DNA from: Mycolicibacterium crocinum
GTDB lineage: Bacteria; Actinomycetota; Actinomycetes; Mycobacteriales; Mycobacteriaceae
Assembly: GCF_022370635.2 (NCBI RefSeq)
Contig: NZ_CP092362.2
Span: 4,030,001 to 4,094,000, forward strand
DNA: 64,000 bases
Reading direction: 5' to 3'
Positions 1-8,163 of the stretch are shown here, piece by piece. Numbering within the stretch: the first letter of the stretch is position 1; each line of letters starts with the position of its first letter. The notes beneath the pieces were generated by a model. It was given only the letters and a program-made list of their open reading frames with translations. It did not search any database and was not told where the DNA came from. The position numbers were made by a program, and so were the translations under genes.

Positions 1-2772
1 ATCATCCTCGTGTGGGTCGGCCTCATCGTCGTGCTGAACATGTCGGTTCCGCAGCTCGAAGAAGTCGGCAAGATGCGGGCCGTGTCGATGTCGCCCAAGG
101 ACGCGCCGTCGGTCATTGCGATGATGCGCTCGGGCCAGGTTTTCGAGGAGTCCGACTCCGACAGCTCGGCGATGATCGTCCTGGAGGGCGACCAACCTCT
201 GGGCCAGGACGCGCGGCAGTTCTATATGGACATGATCGCCAAGCTGCGGGCCGACAAGACCCATGTGCAGCACATCCAGGATTTCTGGGGTGATCCGCTC
301 ACCGAGGCCGGCGCGCTGAGCACGGACCAGAAAGCCGTCTATGTGCAGGTGAACCTCGCCGGAAACATGGGCGAGACACTCGGCAACGACTCGGTCGAGG
401 CGGTCCAGAAGATCGTCAGGGGTCTTTCCCCGCCGCCGGGCGTCAAGGTCTTCGTCACCGGCGGCCCGGCGCTGCAGGCGGACCAACAGCTTGCCGGCGA
501 CAAGAGCATCCGGATCATCGAGCTCACCACCATCGGCGTGATCGTGATCATGCTGCTGTTCTTCTACCGCTCGATTGTCACCGTCGGGCTGGTCCTGGTG
601 ATGTTGATCTTGGGGTTGACGGTGACCCGGGGTGCGGTGGCATTCCTGGGCTATCACAATCTGATAGGCCTGTCGCCGTTCGCAACTCAGCTATTGGTGA
701 CGTTGGCGATAGCGGCGACAACTGACTATGCAATCTTCCTGATCGGGCGATATCAGGAAGCCCGCGCGCTCGGCGAGAGCCGCGAAGACGCCTACTACAC
801 GATGTATCACGGCACCGCGCACGTGGTGCTGGGCTCAGGTATGACGATCGCGGGCGCGACGTTCTGCCTGTCGTTCACCCGGCTGCCCTACTTCAAATCG
901 CTGGGCGTCCCGCTCGCCGTCGGCATGGTGGTAGCGGTGGTGTCGGCGCTGACACTGGGCGCCGCGATCGTCACCGTCGCCAGCCGCTTCGGACTGCTGG
1001 AGCCCAAGCGAGCCATGCGGATCCGGTTCTGGCGCCGTCTCGGAGCGGCCGTGGTGCGCTGGCCCGTGGCCATCCTGTTCTCCACAATCATGATTGCGCT
1101 GATCGGCCTGATCACGTTGCCGGGCTATCAGCCGAACTACAACGACCGTCAGTACCTGCCTGCCGACCTTCCCGCCAACGAAGGCTTCGCCGCGGCCGAA
1201 CGGCACTTCCCGATCGCGCGGATGAATCCCGAGATGCTGTTGCTCGAGACCAATCAGGACCTGCGCAACTCCGCGGATTTTCTGGTGCTCGAGCGCATCA
1301 GTAAAGCCATCGCCAAGGTGCCAGGTATCGGCCGGGTGCAGTCGATCACCCGCCCCGCCGGAAAGCCGTTGGAGTACAGCACGATTCCCGCGCAGATCAG
1401 CATGGGCGGCACCAACCAGACGATGAACCGGTCGTATATGCAGGACCGGATGGCCGACATGCTGGTTCAGGGCCAGCAGATGCAAGACACCATCAACACG
1501 ATGACGCAGATGATCAATCTGATGGAGCGGCTGAGCTCCGTCACTCACGACATGGTCGGGAAGACCGACCAGACAGCGCTGGACATCGCTGAGTTGCGCG
1601 ACCACATCTCGGAGTTCGACGACTTCTTCCGTCCGATTCGCAACTACCTGTACTGGGAACCGCACTGCTACAACATTCCACTGTGCTGGTCGACGCGTTC
1701 GGTCTTCGACACCCTCGACGGCGTCGACAAGATGACCGACGACATCCAGCAGCTGCTGCCGGACATGCATCGCCTCGATGAGCTTATGCCGCAGATGGTT
1801 TCGCTGATGGGTCCGACCATCGACTCGATGAAACGCATGCGCGTCATGATGCTGACCCAGCAGATGAGTCAGGCCAGCATGCAGGATCAGCAGGCCGCGA
1901 TGAGCGAGAACCAGGCGGCGATGGGGGCGGCGTTCAACGACTCGCTCAACGACGACACCTTCTACCTGCCGCCGGAAATCTTCGACAACGACGAGTTCAA
2001 GCGCGGGATCAAGAACTTCATCTCCCCCAACGGCCACGCGGCGCGATTCATCATCTCCCACGAGGAAGATCCGCTCTCCGCCGATGGGATCAACCGCATC
2101 GACGCGATCAAGGCCGCTACCTTCGAGGCGATCAAGGGCACGCCGCTGGAAGGATCCAAGGTCTATTTGGGCGGCACCGCGTCGGCATTCAAGGACATGC
2201 AGGAAGGCAATAAGTACGACCTGCTGATCGCCGGCGTGGCGGCGCTATCGCTCATCTTCATCATCATGCTGCTGATCACCCGCGCCATCGTGGCAGCAGC
2301 CGTGATCGTGGGCACCGTCGTGCTGTCTCTCGGGGCGTCGTTCGGGCTCTCCGTGTTGCTGTGGCAACACATCCTGGGCATGGAGCTGCAGTTCATGGTG
2401 ATGGCGATGGCCGTCATCATCCTGTTGGCCGTCGGCGCCGACTACAACCTGCTGCTGGTCGCCCGAATGAAAGAGGAGATACCGGCGGGCATCAACACCG
2501 GCATCATCCGCGCCATGGGCGGCAGCGGGTCGGTCGTGACCGCGGCCGGGCTGGTGTTCGCGTTCACGATGATCTCGATGTCGGTCAGTGCCATGGTGGT
2601 GGTCGCGCAGGTGGGCACGACGATCGGGCTCGGCCTGCTGTTCGACACCCTGGTGGTGCGCGCGTTCATGACGCCGGCGATCGCCGCGTTGATGGGTCCG
2701 TGGTTCTGGTGGCCGCAGATCGTGCGGCCCAAGCCCTTGTCCAAGCGGCCGCACGGTCAATTGCTGCGCTAG
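1..2772 (+). CDS. MmpL-family RND transporter, 5' truncated by window edge
   Basis: Inner-membrane proton-driven exporter of the mycobacterial MmpL family, which moves lipids, siderophores or drugs towards the envelope. The frame is open from base 1, so the true start lies upstream and most of the first transmembrane helix is missing. After the N-terminal porter loop come a five-helix membrane block with DYAIFLIGRYQEAR, a large second porter domain with the Cys pair in PHCYNIPLCW, and a C-terminal helix block with GADYNLLLVARMKEE. The two Asp-Tyr pairs (TTDYA, GADYN) are the presumed proton-relay residues of the family. The protein is collinear with and very similar to the next gene, 30 bp downstream, so this is a tandem duplication. 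The substrate cannot be told from sequence. It looks closer to the MmpL4/MmpL5 group than to MmpL3. No mmpS partner lies between the two copies; one could precede the window. Confidence 0.93.
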   Translation: MILVWVGLIVVLNMSVPQLEEVGKMRAVSMSPKDAPSVIAMMRSGQVFEESDSDSSAMIVLEGDQPLGQDARQFYMDMIAKLRADKTHVQHIQDFWGDPLTEAGALSTDQKAVYVQVNLAGNMGETLGNDSVEAVQKIVRGLSPPPGVKVFVTGGPALQADQQLAGDKSIRIIELTTIGVIVIMLLFFYRSIVTVGLVLVMLILGLTVTRGAVAFLGYHNLIGLSPFATQLLVTLAIAATTDYAIFLIGRYQEARALGESREDAYYTMYHGTAHVVLGSGMTIAGATFCLSFTRLPYFKSLGVPLAVGMVVAVVSALTLGAAIVTVASRFGLLEPKRAMRIRFWRRLGAAVVRWPVAILFSTIMIALIGLITLPGYQPNYNDRQYLPADLPANEGFAAAERHFPIARMNPEMLLLETNQDLRNSADFLVLERISKAIAKVPGIGRVQSITRPAGKPLEYSTIPAQISMGGTNQTMNRSYMQDRMADMLVQGQQMQDTINTMTQMINLMERLSSVTHDMVGKTDQTALDIAELRDHISEFDDFFRPIRNYLYWEPHCYNIPLCWSTRSVFDTLDGVDKMTDDIQQLLPDMHRLDELMPQMVSLMGPTIDSMKRMRVMMLTQQMSQASMQDQQAAMSENQAAMGAAFNDSLNDDTFYLPPEIFDNDEFKRGIKNFISPNGHAARFIISHEEDPLSADGINRIDAIKAATFEAIKGTPLEGSKVYLGGTASAFKDMQEGNKYDLLIAGVAALSLIFIIMLLITRAIVAAAVIVGTVVLSLGASFGLSVLLWQHILGMELQFMVMAMAVIILLAVGADYNLLLVARMKEEIPAGINTGIIRAMGGSGSVVTAAGLVFAFTMISMSVSAMVVVAQVGTTIGLGLLFDTLVVRAFMTPAIAALMGPWFWWPQIVRPKPLSKRPHGQLLR

Positions 2773-2802
2773 CGGTCCCGCGGTCTGCTATGACTGGACG
2801 CC

Positions 2803-5670
2803 GTGGGGACTCAGACCGGGGTACCGCACGGTCGTATTGAGGTCTCGGCCGAGCGGAACCCCGGGGTGGCCAAGTGGATCCGCCGCTTGGCGATTCCGAT
2901 CATCCTCGGCTGGCTCGCCGTCATCGGCGTCCTGACCGTATTTGTGCCGCCGCTGGACGTCGTCGGTGAGATGCGCGCGGTGTCGCTCTCGCCGAAGGAA
3001 GCCCCGTCGGTGATCGCCCTGATGCGCAACGGAAAGGTCTTCGAGGAGTCCGACTCCGACAACGCCGTGATGATCGTGCTGGAGGGGCAGCGGCCACTCG
3101 ATGCGGCGGCCCGCCGGTATTACGGCGAGTTGATCGACAAGCTGCACGCCGACACCAAGCACGTGCAGCACGTCCAGGATTTCTGGGGCGATCCGCTGAC
3201 CGAAGCCGGTGCGCTGAGCGCCGACGGCAAGGCCGTGTACGTGCAGGTGTCACTGGCCGGCAACATGGGTGAGTCGCTGGGCAACGAGTCGGTCGCGGCG
3301 GTCCAGACCATCGTCAAGGATCTGCCTCCGCCACCCGGCGTCAAGACCTTCGTGACCGGCGGTTCGGCGATGCAGACCGACCAGCAGAAAGAGGGCAGCC
3401 GCAGCATCCAGGTGGTGAAAATCGCCACCGTCACCGTCATCATCTGCATGCTGCTGTTTTTCTACCGCTCGATCACCACTGTCGGCGTCGTTCTGGTGAT
3501 CCTCGTCATGGGGCTGTCGGTGACCCAGGGCGCGGTGGCATTTCTGGCCTACCACAACCTGATTGGGCTGACGACGTTCGTCACTCAGATCTTGGTACCG
3601 CTGGCGCTGGCCGCCACGACTGACTATGCCATCTTTCTCATCGGCCGCTATCAAGAAGCCCGGGCGGACGGCCAGGATCGAGAGTCGGCGTACTACACGA
3701 TGTTTCGCGGCACCGCGCATGTGGTGCTGGCCTCGGGGATGACGATCGCCGGTGCGACGTGCTGCCTGACCTTCACCCGGTTGCCGTACTTCCACACGCT
3801 GGGTATCCCGCTCGCCGTCGGCATGGTGGTCGCGGTGCTGTCGGCGCTGACGCTGGGTCCGTCGATGGTGACGGTCGCCAGCCGATTCGGCCTGCTGGAA
3901 CCCAAGCGTGCGATGCGAATTCGGTTCTGGCGGCGCATCGGAGCGGTCGTGGTGCGCTGGCCCGGCTGGGTCCTGTTCCTCACCGTTTTCATCGCCCTGA
4001 TCGGGTTGATCGCCCTGCCCGGCTATCGCCCCAACTACGACGACCGCAAGTACCTGCCTGCCGACCTGCCCGCCAACGAGGGCTTCGCGGCAGCCGAACG
4101 TCACTTCCCGGTGGCTCGGATGAACCCAGAATTGCTGCTGCTCGAGACCGATCAGGATCTGCGCAATCCGGCCGACTTCCTGGTGCTCGAGCGGATCACC
4201 AAGGCGGTCGCGCGGGTCCCGGGCATCGGTCGCGTGCAGTCCATCACCCGGCCCGACGGAAAACCGTTGAAGTACAGCACTATTCCGGCCCAGATGAGTA
4301 TCAGCGGGTCGCTGCAGACGATGAACCGTTCCTACATGCAGGACCGCATGGCCGACATGCTGGTGCAGGGGCAGGACATGCAGAACACCATCAACACGAT
4401 GACCCAGATGATCGGGTTGATGGAGCAGCTGAGCGCGACCACGCACGACATGGTCGGCAAGACCGACCAGACCGCGCTGGACATCGCGGCGCTGCGTGAC
4501 CACATCTCCGACTTCGACGACTTCTTCCGGCCCATCCGCAATTACCTGTACTGGGAACCGCACTGCTTCGACATCCCGATGTGCTGGGCGGTTCGGTCGA
4601 CGTTCGACGCCCTCGACGGCGTGGACACCATGACCGACGACATCCAGCGCCTGCTTCCCGATATGCATGCCCTGGATTCGATTATGCCGCAGATGATTCC
4701 GCTGATGGAGTCGTCGATCGAGTCGATGAAGCGGATGCGCATCATGATGCTGACGTTGCAGTCCACCCAATCCGGGATGCAGGATCAGATCGCCGCGATG
4801 AACGACGGCTCAGCGGCCATGGCCGCAGCGTTCAACGACTCGCTCAACGACGACACGTTCTACGCACCGCCGGAGATCTTCGACAACGACACCGTCAAGC
4901 GCGGGATGAAGAACTTTATCTCCCCCAACGGTCATGCGGCGCGGTTCATCATCTCCCACGAGGCAGACCCGATGTCGGAGGCGGGCATTCAACGTATCGA
5001 TGCCATCAAGGCCGCCGTCTTCGAGGCCATCAAAGGCACCCCCCTGGAAGGATCCAAGGTGTTCTTGGGCGGGACGGCATCGGCCTTCAAGGACATGGAG
5101 GACGGCAACTCCTACGACCTCAAAATCGCCGGGTTGGCGGCGCTGTCGCTGATTTTCATCATCATGTTGCTGATCACCCGGGCGCTGGTGGCGGCCGCGG
5201 TGATCGTCGGCACCGTGGTGCTGTCGCTGGGCGCGTCCTACGGGCTGTCGATTCTGCTCTGGCAGCACATCCTCGGGATGCCATTGCAGTTCATCGTGAT
5301 CGCGATGGCAGTGATCATCCTGCTGGCCGTCGGCGCCGACTACAACCTACTGCTGGTTGCGCGAATGAAGGAAGAGATACCGGCCGGGATCAACACCGGC
5401 ATCATCCGCGCGATGGGCGGCAGTGGGTCGGTGGTGACGGCGGCCGGGCTGGTGTTCGCGTTCACGATGATGGCGATGGCGGTCAGCAGCATGATCGTGA
5501 TCGCCCAAGTGGGCACGACGATCGGGCTCGGTCTGATGTTCGACACCCTGGTGATCCGGGCGTTCATGACGCCGGCGCTCGCCGCGCTGCTCGGGCGATG
5601 GTTCTGGTGGCCGAGGATTGTGCGACCGCGGCCGCTGTCGACGCGGCCCAGTGGAGAGTTGCTCAGGTAG
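2803..5670 (+). CDS. MmpL-family RND transporter, full length, second tandem copy
   Basis: A 955-residue MmpL exporter, the usual size for the family. The GTG at 2803 is the upstream-most start; the ATG at 2790 is in another frame. Order: first TM helix (about residues 28-48), periplasmic porter domain 1 (to about 205), TM2-6 with TTDYAIFLIGRYQEAR, porter domain 2 with a Gln/Met-rich helical hairpin (about 490-700) and the Cys pair PHCFDIPMCW, then TM7-12 with GADYNLLLVARMKEE. It starts 30 bp after the first mmpL, so the two are probably co-transcribed. It ends 8 bp inside the convergent tetR gene. Similarity to the first copy runs the full length, with differences spread throughout, so this is a diverged paralogue and not a repeated assembly segment. 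The substrate is unknown. Confidence 0.94.
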   Translation: MGTQTGVPHGRIEVSAERNPGVAKWIRRLAIPIILGWLAVIGVLTVFVPPLDVVGEMRAVSLSPKEAPSVIALMRNGKVFEESDSDNAVMIVLEGQRPLDAAARRYYGELIDKLHADTKHVQHVQDFWGDPLTEAGALSADGKAVYVQVSLAGNMGESLGNESVAAVQTIVKDLPPPPGVKTFVTGGSAMQTDQQKEGSRSIQVVKIATVTVIICMLLFFYRSITTVGVVLVILVMGLSVTQGAVAFLAYHNLIGLTTFVTQILVPLALAATTDYAIFLIGRYQEARADGQDRESAYYTMFRGTAHVVLASGMTIAGATCCLTFTRLPYFHTLGIPLAVGMVVAVLSALTLGPSMVTVASRFGLLEPKRAMRIRFWRRIGAVVVRWPGWVLFLTVFIALIGLIALPGYRPNYDDRKYLPADLPANEGFAAAERHFPVARMNPELLLLETDQDLRNPADFLVLERITKAVARVPGIGRVQSITRPDGKPLKYSTIPAQMSISGSLQTMNRSYMQDRMADMLVQGQDMQNTINTMTQMIGLMEQLSATTHDMVGKTDQTALDIAALRDHISDFDDFFRPIRNYLYWEPHCFDIPMCWAVRSTFDALDGVDTMTDDIQRLLPDMHALDSIMPQMIPLMESSIESMKRMRIMMLTLQSTQSGMQDQIAAMNDGSAAMAAAFNDSLNDDTFYAPPEIFDNDTVKRGMKNFISPNGHAARFIISHEADPMSEAGIQRIDAIKAAVFEAIKGTPLEGSKVFLGGTASAFKDMEDGNSYDLKIAGLAALSLIFIIMLLITRALVAAAVIVGTVVLSLGASYGLSILLWQHILGMPLQFIVIAMAVIILLAVGADYNLLLVARMKEEIPAGINTGIIRAMGGSGSVVTAAGLVFAFTMMAMAVSSMIVIAQVGTTIGLGLMFDTLVIRAFMTPALAALLGRWFWWPRIVRPRPLSTRPSGELLR

Positions 5671-6232
5671 CTTCGGCCAGCCTCACTCGCATCAGTGTGG
5701 CCAGATCACGTCCCGCGCGCTGCAACGGTTTTGGCGAACGCGCCGCCATCGACATGATCACGGCGCCTTCCACGGTCGCGACGACGGTGGTCGCCAGACC
5801 CTCGGCAGCGTGCGCGTCGAGTCCGGCTCGTTCCAGCGGCGCGGCGATGAGTCCCACCCACTGGGCGAAGGCTGTCGCCGCGGCGCTGGCCGCCGCAGGC
5901 GCGTCTGCCCCACCGAGCGTGGCAGCCACCATCGGACATCCTGCGTCGTAATCGCTGTCGGCCAGTGCTGATTCCCACGCCTGCACGAACGCATCGACGG
6001 CGGCGACCGGATCGCCTTCGGCGACAATGCCGTCCAGCATCGACGCGAACCCGGCAGCAGCGAACTCTGTAGCCGCAGCTACTAATTCGGGCTTGCCGTC
6101 CGGGAAGTTCAGGTAGAGCGTCCGACGCGCCAGACCGCTGTGTTCCAGGATCTGCGAGACGCTGGCGCCGCCCACTCCGCGTCGGCGCACGAGTTCGATC
6201 GTCGTATCGATCAAGCGTTGCCGAGCAGACAT
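5663..6232 (-). CDS. TetR-family transcriptional regulator
   Basis: A 189-residue repressor with an N-terminal TetR helix-turn-helix (about residues 5-50, including SVSQILEHSGLARRTLYLNF) and a C-terminal ligand domain of the LmrA/YxaF-like type (CPMVAATLGG, then VEGAVIMSMAARS). I chose the ATG at 6232 because GGAGG lies 5 bases upstream; an in-frame ATG at 6253 would abut the palindromic site. The gene is divergent from the DUF385 reductase gene at 6323 and convergent with the mmpL pair, with an 8-bp overlap. The two palindromes in the divergent gap make autoregulation plus control of the reductase likely. Control of the mmpL genes is possible but not shown by position. Confidence 0.9.
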   Translation of the reverse strand: MSARQRLIDTTIELVRRRGVGGASVSQILEHSGLARRTLYLNFPDGKPELVAAATEFAAAGFASMLDGIVAEGDPVAAVDAFVQAWESALADSDYDAGCPMVAATLGGADAPAAASAAATAFAQWVGLIAAPLERAGLDAHAAEGLATTVVATVEGAVIMSMAARSPKPLQRAGRDLATLMRVRLAEAT

Positions 6233-6253
6233 CGCGACCTCCGTCCGTTGCAT

Positions 6254-6301
6254 TAGACCGATCAGTCTACTATCGTCCACTTTGGTAGATCGATCGGTCT
6301 A
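6254..6301. promoter_or_regulatory. Paired TetR operator boxes
   Basis: Two 16-bp near-perfect palindromes lie between the tetR and reductase genes: TAGACCGATCAGTCTA (6254-6269) and TAGATCGATCGGTCTA (6286-6301). Read on the minus strand, the first is TAGACTGATCGGTCTA, so both share TAGA-N2-GATCGGTCTA. Their centres are 32 bp apart, about three helical turns. That is the form expected of an operator bound by two TetR dimers on one face of the DNA. Binding itself is inferred. Confidence 0.8.
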
Positions 6302-6322
6302 CTTCCACCGGAAGGGGTCCTC

Positions 6323-6763
6323 ATGGTCACGGCCAGCCCAGCACTACGAAAGTTCCGCCGCGAACGCATCGTCGGCCGCTACATCGCCAATCCGCTCGTC
6401 GCATTGCTCGGTCGTCTTGGTCTGCGCACCACCTTCGCGACGGAGTTGCAAACGATGGGCCGCAAGTCGGGCCGCTGGCGAGCGGTGCCCGTCTCCGCGC
6501 GCTTCGACGCGACGGGCGCGTGGGTGATCTCCCAGCACGGCCGCCGGTCTGGGTGGGCACTCAATGTCGCCGACGACCCAAGCGTGCGAATCAGGCAGGG
6601 CCAACGATGGCGGAGCGGTACGGCGCGTTTTGTTCCGGACGACGATCCGGCGGAACGCGTGCGGACGTTTGCGACGTCACCATGGCTTTCACCGCTGGTG
6701 ACCGCCACGTTCAAGGCGCTGCAATCAGACCCGATCAGCGTGCGCATCGATTTCGTGGACTGA
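6323..6763 (+). CDS. DUF385 / Ddn-type deazaflavin (F420)-dependent nitroreductase family protein
   Basis: A 146-residue protein of the split beta-barrel nitroreductase/quinone-reductase family found widely in mycobacteria (Ddn and relatives). It has the family landmarks GRKSGRWRAVPV near residues 46-58, the SGWALNVADDPSVRI stretch near 75-90 and a short C-terminal helix. Many members use cofactor F420 to reduce quinones or nitro compounds; some only resemble Ddn. The start at 6323 follows GGAAGGGG in the leader. The operator pair at 6254-6301 lies just upstream, so induction through the divergent TetR is likely. The substrate is unknown. Confidence 0.85.
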   Translation: MVTASPALRKFRRERIVGRYIANPLVALLGRLGLRTTFATELQTMGRKSGRWRAVPVSARFDATGAWVISQHGRRSGWALNVADDPSVRIRQGQRWRSGTARFVPDDDPAERVRTFATSPWLSPLVTATFKALQSDPISVRIDFVD

Positions 6764-6789
6764 GTACCGGAGCGCGCACGCGCGGCGCA

Positions 6790-7938
6790 TCAGACCACAT
6801 CGCGAAACTCCCGATCTCTTGCTTCCTGCAACAGCTTCCGTTTGAAGTTCGACCTTTCTCTGTCGATGACAGCAACTGCGCGCGCCGTGAGTTCGTCGCG
6901 AATTCCGCTCTGGGCGTGAGCATATGGAATGAACACGCGCAAGAGGTCCGGAGTGTCCAGCGCGACTTCTAAAGGGATGTAGTCCTCATAGAAGGGTGAA
7001 CCGCCGACGATCTGGTGAACACGATCCGTGCTCCACCGCAACGGATCGCCCGTACCGCTCTCGAACAGCTCCAGCAGCAAGTCCCGATGCCAACAGTCCT
7101 TGAAGGGCGCGGCTGACTCAGTTTCGAAGAACGCGTTGCGCACCTCCGTGGCGTGCTCCCAATCCGTGGCCGGCAGCTGATACTCACCACCCTCGGGAAG
7201 CCGCGCAACCAGCCAGCAAACCAATAGTTGGCAAAGCGGCCACCCGTCGATGGTCGACTCGAAAATCGGTCGGGCAAGCACAGTTCGAACCTGAGCGCGC
7301 GCGGCGGCCAGGCTCACGGCAGTGACCTCGACATCGCTGTCCTGGTCAGCCAATTGCGTGAGGACATCATTAATCGGATCCCGCGAAATGCTGGCGTCGA
7401 CAACGCTCGACACCACGTCGTGGTCGATAAGGAGGCTGATAGTGAGCTCTTTCCGACCATCAAGTCGGGCACCGATCATGAGTGCCTCAAGATGGCCGAG
7501 CACATGGGTCCTTCGGGCCGCACGGTGAACCTTTACCTGCGGTAGGGCCTTGATCCATCTCGGCAGAAGATCGCGACGTTCGGCCACCTAGCGTCGACAG
7601 CGTGATTGTGCCGCGAGATCGTCGACGAGCAATTCGCCCATCACGGCCAGCAGTGCCGTCGTCTCGCGATTTCGCCCCTTGATCAAGAGCGTCAGGAGGC
7701 TGTCCAGGCGGTCCTCACCTCGAGCAGGCCTACCCATCTCCATCAGCTCGCTGGCCAGGCTGAGCAGCCCAAGAGGATGCCCGCACGAGAGGGCCCTCCG
7801 TACCGAATCGGTCAGCAGCGTGTCGAAAGTGGGCTGACCGCTGCCCGCATTCCTCCCCGTCTCACGTCGAGCCTTCTTACGCCTGCGCGATCGTCGATCG
7901 TTCGTCATATCGCGGACGCTAATCACAGGGGGTGACAT
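6790..7938 (-). pseudogene. Conserved mycobacterial hypothetical protein split by an in-frame TAG
   Basis: Read from ATG 7938 (or ATG 7908), this frame codes for about 110-120 residues. It hits TAG at 7590-7588 and then continues in the same frame without a break for 265 more residues to the stop at 6790. The codon after the TAG is GTG, so a second polypeptide could in principle start there. The two parts read as one protein: an Arg/Lys-rich N-terminus (RRSRRRKKARR), helical text around LLVDDLAAQSRCRR, then VAERRDLLPRWIKAL, LIDHDVV and a C-terminal basic helix. I recall intact actinobacterial homologues running straight through this junction, with Glu or Gln at the stop position. The function is unknown and I see no enzyme motif. 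The stretch looks less GC-rich than its neighbours. A sequencing error at one base cannot be excluded. Confidence 0.7.
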
Positions 7939-8163
7939 CACAGAGCCGCAGCAGCGAGCGTGCGGTTCGGTACGCGACACACCGCTCTAGGCGTACCTGA
8001 GCGCACACTCGCCGCGTGAGGAATGAGGCCCGCGAGGCCGCTGAGACTCGTGTGACGTACCTTTTCAGGCGGCCGTCCGACACCCCGAAGCGGGCGTCGT
8101 CCGATGTCCCCGCGATCGCCTATCTTGGACCGTCCAACCAACTACATCGAGGGGGCAATAGAC

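Noticed and set aside
835..2061. Long antisense frames inside mmpL, jetA, dnaG and other GC-rich genes
   Set aside because: They are shadows of high-GC coding sequence: Arg/His/Asp-rich text with no recognisable domains, fully inside conserved genes.
2790..2840. ATG at 2790 as start of the second mmpL
   Set aside because: It is in a different frame and ends within 51 bases.
1..5670. Assembly duplication as the cause of the two mmpL copies
   Set aside because: The copies differ at many positions along their whole length, so they are true paralogues.
6790..7938. Possible jetD gene on the other side of jetA
   Set aside because: The size is similar (about 380 residues) but there is no TOPRIM acidic motif or DUF2220-like text, and it is on the opposite strand; it looks like a different conserved hypothetical family.
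8104..8163. ATG at 8104 as the jetA start
   Set aside because: It has no ribosome site; GTG 8164 has GAGGGGG with good spacing and matches the usual N-terminus.
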